DNA of 64,000 nucleotides, taken from the NCBI RefSeq assembly GCF_004363295.1, contig NZ_SNYQ01000001.1, forward strand, positions 372,001 through 436,000, read 5' to 3'. Positions 56,573 through 64,000 of this stretch are shown one piece after another. This DNA is from Mesocricetibacter intestinalis. GTDB lineage: Bacteria > Pseudomonadota > Gammaproteobacteria > Enterobacterales > Pasteurellaceae. The notes below the pieces were generated by a model that worked only from the letters and a program-made list of their open reading frames with translations, was not told the DNA's origin and made no database searches. A program made the position numbers and the translations under genes. The stretch's first letter is position 1. The number at the start of each line of letters is the position of its first letter.

Positions 56573-56689
56573 GATGCCGGTTACCGGTTAAGTTTTGAGA
56601 AAAGTGCGGTGAATTGTACCCGATTTCTCGGCGTTTCGAAACTCAAGCCGGCATTTCGGGAAATTTTTCATGATATTGTGAAGAAAGGC

Positions 56690-56718
56690 TTGCTATCGGT
56701 TGGATTTTTCCGTAGAAT
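56690..56718 (+). promoter_or_regulatory. rplU-rpmA promoter
   Basis: TTGCTA (56690-56695) and TAGAAT (56713-56718) are 17 bp apart. The leader of about 68 bases contains a dyad TGTGCC / GGCACA (56744-56749 with 56770-56775) just before the ribosome site, which could take part in autoregulation. Confidence 0.6.
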
Positions 56719-56792
56719 TTGCGACCTATTTATATGATTTGTCTGTGCCAGAAATGAATAAGACATAGAGGCACAAATATAGCGGAGTATTT

Positions 56793-57104
56793 ATGTACGC
56801 AGTTTTCCAAAGTGGCGGTAAACAGCACCGTGTGAGCGAAGGCCAGGTTGTTCGTTTAGAAAAACTTGAGAAAGCAACCGGTGAATCAGTTGAATTTGAT
56901 TCAGTGTTGATGATCGTTAACGGTGAAGATGTTAAAATCGGTACCCCGGTTGTTGCCGGCGGTAAAGTAGTGGCTGAAGTTGTTGCACACGGTCGTGGCG
57001 AAAAAGTAAAAATCGTTAAGTTCCGTCGTCGTAAACACAGCCGTAAACAACAAGGTCATCGTCAGTGGTTCACAGAAGTGAAAATCACTGGGATTCAGGC
57101 ATAA
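56793..57104 (+). CDS. rplU: 50S ribosomal protein L21
   Basis: This is a 103-residue large-subunit protein that binds 23S rRNA. It starts [14 protein letters not shown] and ends with the basic [16 protein letters not shown] block and EVKITGI, as in E. coli L21. The start follows AGCGGAG. It lies 20 bp before rpmA. Confidence 0.98.
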   Translation: MYAVFQSGGKQHRVSEGQVVRLEKLEKATGESVEFDSVLMIVNGEDVKIGTPVVAGGKVVAEVVAHGRGEKVKIVKFRRRKHSRKQQGHRQWFTEVKITGIQA

Positions 57105-57124
57105 TTTCAGAGGAGATCAAGTAG

Positions 57125-57382
<258 letters not shown>

Positions 57383-57401
57383 TTTCAGTTTAAAATAATC
57401 G

Positions 57402-57429
57402 ACCCCACAAATTTTTGTGGGGTTTTTTT
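57402..57429 (+). terminator. rplU-rpmA terminator
   Basis: ACCCCACAAA pairs with the complementary TTGTGGGGT around TTT and is followed by seven T. Confidence 0.9.
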
Positions 57430-57493
57430 ATTTAACGCGCTATGCTAGTTGTTGTTCCCGGCAAGGGTGGGCTTTCTTTTTCTTATCTGGTGA

Positions 57494-58426
57494 ATGAGCA
57501 TGCAGCAGAAACCTTTATTAGGCTTTACTTACGCATTAATCGCCGTACTTATGTGGGGAATGTTGCCCATTGCGGTAAAACAACTGGTAACGGCGATGAA
57601 TTCTCAGACGATCGTTTTTTATCGCTTTATTGCGGCGGCGGTCGGCCTTTCGCTATTTATGGCTTGGCGGGGCAATCTGCCTCGCCTCGGACAGCTGAAT
57701 CGGCGTTTTTACCGTTATATTCTGCTTGGGATTTTCGGGTTATCGGGAAATTTCTTTTTATTTAATCTGGGATTAAATTATATTTCGGCGAGCACCAGTC
57801 AGGTGATGGGACCTTTGGGTTCCTTTATGATGCTGTTTGCCAGCGTGAAGATCTTCAAAGAGCAAATGGGGGCGCATCAGAAAATAGGGCTGCTGATACT
57901 GATTATCGGTCTGCTCATGTTTTTTAATGATCGTTTTGATGATTTTGCCCGTATGAACCTTTATTTTAAGGGGGTTCTAATCGCCTTTATTGCCAGTGTA
58001 ATCTGGGTGGTTTATGGGATTTCGCAGAAAATGCTGCTGTATAAATTCAGCGCTCAGCAAATTCTGCTGGTGATCTATATCGGCTGCGCCTTACTCTTTA
58101 CTCCCTTTGCCGATAAGGGGCAGGTGTTTACCTTAACTCCCTTTCAGTTTGCCTGCTTGCTTTTCTGTTGCGCCAATACCCTGATTGCTTACGGCTGCTA
58201 TGCGGAGGCGCTGAATTTGTGGGAGGTTTCCAAAGTCAGCGCCATGATGACGCAGATACCGGTATTTACCATTATTTTTTCCGAACTGCTATTTTATCTG
58301 GCGCCACAGTTTTTTGCCGATCAGCAGCTGAATACGCTTAGTTATTGCGGAGCGGCCTTTGTGGTGTCGGGCGCGTTATTTTCTGCCGTAGGGCATAAGT
58401 TTTTCAATCGTATCCGGCAAGGTTAA
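57494..58426 (+). CDS. EamA-family (DMT) transporter, first of a tandem pair
   Basis: This 310-residue inner-membrane protein has ten predicted membrane segments in two EamA halves (about 9-140 and 155-300). Features include the start LLGFTYALIAVLMWGMLPI and LSGNFFLFNLGLNYISASTSQVMGPLGSF. The substrate is unknown; members export amino acids, nucleobases or other metabolites. Two possible ATGs lie six bases apart (57494 and 57500), both with weak ribosome sites. It shares clear similarity along its whole length with the next gene. Confidence 0.85.
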   Translation: MSMQQKPLLGFTYALIAVLMWGMLPIAVKQLVTAMNSQTIVFYRFIAAAVGLSLFMAWRGNLPRLGQLNRRFYRYILLGIFGLSGNFFLFNLGLNYISASTSQVMGPLGSFMMLFASVKIFKEQMGAHQKIGLLILIIGLLMFFNDRFDDFARMNLYFKGVLIAFIASVIWVVYGISQKMLLYKFSAQQILLVIYIGCALLFTPFADKGQVFTLTPFQFACLLFCCANTLIAYGCYAEALNLWEVSKVSAMMTQIPVFTIIFSELLFYLAPQFFADQQLNTLSYCGAAFVVSGALFSAVGHKFFNRIRQG

Positions 58427-58524
58427 TGCCGATAGAAAAGTGCGGTTGAAAATTTCCAAGTTTTTTCCGACTGATATATTCCGTTTCGGTGCGGAAGAAT
58501 AATTTCGTTTTAATAAGGTGATAT

Positions 58525-59451
58525 ATGCAACAACAACCGGTTTTGGGCGCTCTGTTCGCGCTGATTGCCGCTATGGCCTGGGGTTCTTTGCCGCTGGCGT
58601 TACAACAAGTTTTGGCGGTAATGAATGCACAGAGTATCGTTTGGTATCGTTTTGCGGTCGCTTCCTTGGCTTTATTTCTGTTGTTAGGGAGCCGAAAAAA
58701 ATTACCCGAGTTGCGTCAGTCCGGCCGCACCTACGGTTGGTTGGTGATTATCGGGGTTGTGGGTTTGGCCGGTAATTTCTTTTTATTTAATTCTTCCTTG
58801 AACTATGTCAGCCCGGCGGTGGCGCAGATTTTTATTCATTTATCTTCTTTTATGATGCTGTTGTGCGGTGTGGTGATTTTTAAAGAAAAGCTGGGGCGTT
58901 ATCAGAAGATCGGATTGGGGATTTTGCTGCTTGGGCTGGGATTGTTTTTTAATGATCGTTTTGACAGCCTGTTTGGTATAAATCGCTATTCCTTCGGGGT
59001 GATGCTGAGCATTACCGCCGCAATGGTTTGGGTCGGCTATGGTATGGCGCAAAAAATTTTGCTGCGTAGTTTCAGCGCGCAGCAAATCCTAATGATGATG
59101 TATATGGGGTGCGCACTGGTTTTTACCCCCTTTGTTGAAATTACTCAGGTGAGCGGCTTACAGGGAATTAGTCTAATTTGTTTTATTTACTGTTGTTTGA
59201 ATACCCTGATCGGTTATGGTGCTTATGCCGAGGCGCTGAATCGCTGGGAAGTATCCAAGGTCAGCGTAATTATTACTCTGGTGCCGCTGTTTACGATTTT
59301 GTTCGCCCATCTTTTTCATTATTTGCTGCCCCGCTACTTTCCGGCACCGGAATTAAATTTGATTAGTTATCTGGGCGCATTTATTGTAGTATTAGGGGCT
59401 ATTTTATCTGCGGTGGGGCATAAACTGTTTAGCCGCCGCAAGAGAAGCTAA
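58525..59451 (+). CDS. EamA-family (DMT) transporter, second of a tandem pair
   Basis: This 308-residue paralog of the preceding gene also has ten membrane segments. The two share blocks such as GNFFLFN, QKIGLGILLLGLGLFFNDRF (QKIGL...FFNDRF in the first), FSAQQIL, GCAL.FTPF, YAEALN.WEVSKVS and a closing SAVGHK. Divergence is substantial, so the duplication is not recent. It starts after AAGGTGATAT, 57 bp before obgE, and may be co-transcribed with it. A perfect uptake sequence lies between the two copies at 58438. Confidence 0.85.
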   Translation: MQQQPVLGALFALIAAMAWGSLPLALQQVLAVMNAQSIVWYRFAVASLALFLLLGSRKKLPELRQSGRTYGWLVIIGVVGLAGNFFLFNSSLNYVSPAVAQIFIHLSSFMMLLCGVVIFKEKLGRYQKIGLGILLLGLGLFFNDRFDSLFGINRYSFGVMLSITAAMVWVGYGMAQKILLRSFSAQQILMMMYMGCALVFTPFVEITQVSGLQGISLICFIYCCLNTLIGYGAYAEALNRWEVSKVSVIITLVPLFTILFAHLFHYLLPRYFPAPELNLISYLGAFIVVLGAILSAVGHKLFSRRKRS

Positions 59452-59493
59452 TTCTTCCCTGTCGCTGAGGGTTCGGCGACACAGAACTATTAA

Positions 59494-60678
<1,185 letters not shown>

Positions 60679-60699
60679 TTTCTTTAACTTATGGAAAAT

Positions 60700-60732
60700 A
60701 AATGCCTTTACTTGTGAGTAAAGGCATTTTTT
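60700..60732. terminator. obgE terminator
   Basis: The 13-bp stem AAATGCCTTTACT / AGTAAAGGCATTT with a TGTG loop is followed by a T run. It lies between convergent genes and may serve both. Confidence 0.88.
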
Positions 60733-60764
60733 ATCGGGATTTTCCCCCTTTATTATTGCGGCGA

Positions 60765-62804
60765 TTATTGCATGTTGTTGTCGCTCGATTCGCCCATATT
60801 TTCCACATCGGCGGTCATCAAGTTATGGCTGTCGTCCATAGCAAGATTCATAAAGCGTTCATATTGTTTTAATACGTCGGCAATTAATTCCTCTTTTGTC
60901 ATATACTGCACATCGTAACCCTGACGTCCGTCGAAAAAATAAGTGATGGGTTCATAGATTTTACTTTCATCGATATTAGGTACGTTACTGTCTTCCACGA
61001 CTAAATCGGATAATTCGCGGGACTGGCATTCAATACCGTATAAGAAATTGCGTAAGTTTTCTTTGACCACTTCAAATTCAATTTTCGGATTTTTGCCCTC
61101 AAAAAAGTTCATGCGCGCGGTTAAATCATGGTTTTCAAATTCTTCTACCAGTTCTCTGAAGGCGGGGCGTGCCACTTGGTTAATAAAACGTCGGATATCT
61201 TTGCGATCGGTAGGATTAACGATTTTTTCCAAACGATCTTTCCAACCTTTACCGGTCCAAGAGGCGCTGCCCTGTGAGAATTTTTTACCGGAATACTGGC
61301 TATCCACCATTAGTCCTTTCCATAAGCCGAAGCACAGGGCTATCATAATTGCCATAAAGGGTAGCGCAATAATTAATGTCATGGTTTGCAGCGATGATAA
61401 ACCGCCGGAATAAAGCAAGGATAAGCCTAAAATGGCAAGTAAGGCGCCCCATAGAATACTTTGCCATTTCGGCGCGCCTTCATCTCCCTGAGAGGCTATG
61501 CTGTTGAGGACAAAAATACCCGAATCCGCAGAGGTTACGAAGAAAATGGAAATAACGACTACTGCGGTTATTGATGCAATAAGGCCGAAGGGTAATTGGT
61601 TGAAGAAGCCGAATAACAAGTCTTCCGTATTGCCGCTAATCGCCGCCAATGCGCCTCCCGTTTGCTGATCCAGCCATATAGCGGAGCCGCCGAAACTGGT
61701 CATCCATAAAATATTAAATAGGGAAGGAACGAATAAGACGCCTAAAATAAATTCACGGATGGTTCGACCCTTAGATATTTTAGCAATAAAGGTGCCGACA
61801 AAGGGCGCCCAAGATGCCCACCATGCCCAGTAGAGAATAGTCCAGTTACTTAACCAACCTTTATTTTCCGGTTCATAGGCAAAGGTACGGAAACTTAGTT
61901 CCAGTAATGAACTGAAGTAATAGCCCAGATTTTCGGTTAAGCCGGAGAATAGAAATAAGGTCGGTCCCGCCACAACAACAAAGATCAATAATAAAGCGGC
62001 TAAGATTAGATTAATTTCACTGAGGATCTTTACCCCTTTCCCCACCCCGGAAATTGCTGAAATAACGGATAACACCATGGCGACAATAACAATTACCGCC
62101 AATATGCCGAAGCTATTGCCATCCAACATTCCCAGATGATTAAAACCGGCATTCACTTGCATGGCGCCGTAGCCCAGGGTGGTGGTTAAACCGAAAATAG
62201 TACTGCACAGGGCCACCGTATCAATCAGATGTCCCCAAAAACCCGAAATCCGGTTTTTCAGTAAAGGGTAAAAACCCGAGCGTACGGTTAAGGGGAGTTT
62301 GTAGCGGAAGCCAAAATAGGCCAATACCAGTGCTATGACCGCATAAATCGCCCAAGCATGAATTCCCCAGTGATAAAAGGTCGTCATCATCGCATCTTTC
62401 ATGCGTTCCGACTCTGAAAGTCCCTGTTGTAACGGATGTAAATAATGCAGCATAGGCTCCGCTACGCCGAAATACATTAAACCGATCCCCATTCCTGCGG
62501 CGAATAGCATGGCGATCCAAGACATAAAGGGATATTCCGGTTCATCGGTATCCGCTCCTAAGCGGATACTGCCCAGGCTACTGACACATAAAAACATCAG
62601 AAACAGGAAAAAAATTGAGCCTGCCAGAATATAGAACCAACTGAAATGAGCGAATACCCATAGTTTTGCGTTATTTAATGTGGTTTGAGCCTGTTCGGGG
62701 AATATCGAACAAAAAATAGCGACTAATCCTACAAATGTCAGGGTAGGGATAAAAATCGGGCCTTTTAAGGTTGTTGTGGCTCGTATTTTTTGTAATATGT
62801 TCAT
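60765..62804 (-). CDS. betT: BCCT-family betaine/choline transporter, BetT-like
   Basis: This inner-membrane carrier for quaternary ammonium compounds such as choline or glycine betaine is used in osmoprotection. The 679-residue protein has 12 likely membrane segments. The family motif FAAGMGIGLMYFGVAEP is at about 101-117, and the aromatic box helix is WAWWASWAPFVGTFIAKISKGRT (about 330-352). A long cytoplasmic C-terminal domain (about 505-679) gives it the overall length of E. coli BetT (677). However, the unwound stretch reads GMGIG as in the Na+/betaine carrier BetP, not GIGID as in choline-specific BetT, so betaine may be the substrate. No betAB genes are adjacent. Confidence 0.78.
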   Translation of the reverse strand: MNILQKIRATTTLKGPIFIPTLTFVGLVAIFCSIFPEQAQTTLNNAKLWVFAHFSWFYILAGSIFFLFLMFLCVSSLGSIRLGADTDEPEYPFMSWIAMLFAAGMGIGLMYFGVAEPMLHYLHPLQQGLSESERMKDAMMTTFYHWGIHAWAIYAVIALVLAYFGFRYKLPLTVRSGFYPLLKNRISGFWGHLIDTVALCSTIFGLTTTLGYGAMQVNAGFNHLGMLDGNSFGILAVIVIVAMVLSVISAISGVGKGVKILSEINLILAALLLIFVVVAGPTLFLFSGLTENLGYYFSSLLELSFRTFAYEPENKGWLSNWTILYWAWWASWAPFVGTFIAKISKGRTIREFILGVLFVPSLFNILWMTSFGGSAIWLDQQTGGALAAISGNTEDLLFGFFNQLPFGLIASITAVVVISIFFVTSADSGIFVLNSIASQGDEGAPKWQSILWGALLAILGLSLLYSGGLSSLQTMTLIIALPFMAIMIALCFGLWKGLMVDSQYSGKKFSQGSASWTGKGWKDRLEKIVNPTDRKDIRRFINQVARPAFRELVEEFENHDLTARMNFFEGKNPKIEFEVVKENLRNFLYGIECQSRELSDLVVEDSNVPNIDESKIYEPITYFFDGRQGYDVQYMTKEELIADVLKQYERFMNLAMDDSHNLMTADVENMGESSDNNMQ

Positions 62805-63338
62805 CTTATTTTCTTCTCCAACATATAAAATCTAATTCCGTTTAATATTAAGTTTCCCGGCACGGAAAATAATTTTGTCATGTTCCCTGACAAATAAAGT
62901 TAATAGTTCAAAATCTATATTTTTGATCAACCTGCGAAAAGATATTATCGGCAGGATAAAGCAGAATATTTAAGTTGACAACGCCCTGCGGGGCGGAAAT
63001 CTGATGCAATCTTGCAGGAAGCAAGGCATAGCTGATGGCGGAAAAGCCGATTGAATAAATTTAACGAATATTTATCTAACCTTCGGCGGTATAGATATAG
63101 ATAGCAACTTTTTAAATTGCGTGGCGAATGCTACATAAAAATGGCCTGACTGTCAAATTAGCGCATTATTTGTCCCTTATATATGAAGCTAAGCCGTCTT
63201 GAGTCCGAGAGCTGAATTTGTATACGCATCATATATGGCGGGGAAGCCGTTGCGTTGAGCTACGGCGTTAAAGGCAAAGCTTTTTATCGCTTCCCTCGGG
63301 ATTATATCGCTCTTTGCCAATGCCCTCGGAAGCGCAGT
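62805..63338. other. 534-bp gene-free region between the BCCT gene and mnmC
   Basis: I see no gene and no good promoter. There are a few GC-rich dyads, for instance CGCCCTGCGGGGCG near 62982-62995. The region is a mix of AT-rich stretches and short GC-rich segments and may include a decayed gene or a long leader of the BCCT gene. Confidence 0.45.
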
Positions 63339-63357
63339 TTAATTTACTGCGCTTCCT
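63328..63357. other. Strong dyad overlapping the mnmC stop
   Basis: GGAAGCGCAGT pairs with ACTGCGCTTCC across a TTAATTT loop that contains the mnmC stop codon. T runs are lacking, so it may be an mRNA 3'-end stabilising hairpin rather than a terminator. Confidence 0.5.
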
Positions 63358-64000
63358 TTCAACAGCTTTCTTATCCAGCTGCGGTTCGGGCTGAGTTGGT
63401 GCAGCAGATCTTCACTGAGCGGAAGCGGCTCGTTATAGATTAAGGAAGCCAGAATTTCGCCCAACAGAGGCGCCGAAGTCAGGCCGCGCGAACCCAGGGC
63501 GGCAATCACATATAGGTTTTCATAATTTGCCGCCGCTTTTATTTCTTGGCGGCGTCGGCGCAGATTAAAAATATTACGGTAATCTTCAATCTGACGCTGA
63601 AAGTCCGGGAGATTTCCGAGCAGGGGAATACGATCCCGTACCGCACAGCGTATCCCTATGCGCGCCAGATTGTCCGAACAATCCACTTCGTTAACCCAGT
63701 CCACCGCCAGATTATGTTGTAGCTTATGCTGATTTTCCTGTTGCTCTTGCAGGCTGAATTCCCGCGATTCACAATTGCGTACATGGCTGGCGCCGATACA
63801 ATGAGAACTTTGCGCCTGATCCGCCGGGGTAAGATAACCGTCGTAGCAGAGTACGCTTTTCAACTTTAACAGCTGTTGCGAGGTGGGTATTTGGCTGACC
63901 TGACCGCGTACGGGGTAAAGGGGCAGAGGTGCGCTCTGCGGGAAACGATGAACCTGATGACCGTTTGCCAGAATCACCACCCGGTGAAAAAAGCTTTCTC
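63339..64000 (-). CDS. mnmC: tRNA 5-methylaminomethyl-2-thiouridine biosynthesis bifunctional protein MnmC (C-terminal part; 5' end outside window)
   Basis: MnmC removes the carboxymethyl group from cmnm5U34 with its FAD-dependent C-terminal domain and methylates the product with its N-terminal domain. Only the last 220 or so residues are visible; the frame runs open to the window edge ([14 protein letters not shown]). Matching E. coli blocks are [70 protein letters not shown] and the ending WIRKLLKG. Whether the methyltransferase domain is fused cannot be seen. Confidence 0.93.
   Translation of the reverse strand, partial: ESFFHRVVILANGHQVHRFPQSAPLPLYPVRGQVSQIPTSQQLLKLKSVLCYDGYLTPADQAQSSHCIGASHVRNCESREFSLQEQQENQHKLQHNLAVDWVNEVDCSDNLARIGIRCAVRDRIPLLGNLPDFQRQIEDYRNIFNLRRRRQEIKAAANYENLYVIAALGSRGLTSAPLLGEILASLIYNEPLPLSEDLLHQLSPNRSWIRKLLKGSAVN

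Noticed and set aside
63255-63443. Plus-strand 62-codon frame near the mnmC end
   Set aside because: It runs across the mnmC stop antisense and has no supporting features.

Overview
The window is a 64 kb stretch of ordinary chromosome from a member of the Pasteurellaceae. The 9-base uptake signal sequence AAGTGCGGT (Haemophilus influenzae type) occurs at least 22 times, several times as inverted pairs that form terminators. The housekeeping proteins are gamma-proteobacterial, and gene neighbourhoods such as mltA-tcdA-znuA and rplU-rpmA-EamA-obgE are ones I associate with Haemophilus relatives. The mannose PTS, sucrose-type PTS and PTS-dependent dihydroxyacetone kinase would suit a sugar-fermenting species of the Basfia / Mannheimia succiniciproducens / Actinobacillus succinogenes kind; the species is a guess. 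I saw no insertion sequence, prophage or CRISPR array.

Layout. 1-5238 (mostly minus): manY (cut by the window edge) and manX with a CRP-like site, a PhnA zinc-ribbon protein, an NCS2 purine permease with a PurR-like box, an 11-copy octanucleotide repeat, and rluC. 5239-12272: rne with a long leader, mrp and metG. 12273-23870: an accessory island made of a Slam outer-membrane translocon gene followed by nine tandem paralogous surface-lipoprotein genes. 23880-28097 (minus): an RDD protein, purA, hflC, hflK. 28435-37916: an unknown membrane protein, fbp, mpl, lysC, dhaMLK, a UPF0126 channel-like protein, proA. 37999-38075: initiator tRNA. 38801-41261: a DoxX protein and an hvfABC-type copper-peptide (RiPP) cluster. 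41436-54599: an MBL hydrolase, mltA, tcdA, znuA, cmoB, putP, rng, tldD, argD and a sucrose-type PTS. 54808-64000: queH, ispB, rplU, rpmA, two tandem EamA transporters, obgE, a BCCT transporter and the C-terminal part of mnmC.

The most striking system is the Slam array. Slam proteins carry lipoproteins to the cell surface (type XI secretion). Here one Slam gene precedes nine cargo-like genes with a shared lipoprotein signal, a Pro/Gln-rich stalk and a common C-terminal motif (WYGVLAAEKQ), but divergent central domains. Genes are separated mostly by hairpins, many carrying the uptake sequence in the loop, and two junctions are almost perfect direct repeats of about 440 bp, so copy number and module shuffling should be easy. 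The promoter-like sequence upstream of slam has an A10 tract inside a 17-bp spacer, which could make the whole system phase variable.

The second is the hvf cluster: a secreted 89-residue precursor with six EGKCG motifs, its MNIO (DUF692) enzyme, the partner protein and a DoxX membrane protein. An attenuator-like hairpin follows the precursor. Two of its Lys-Cys-Gly codon triplets are exact uptake signal sequences.
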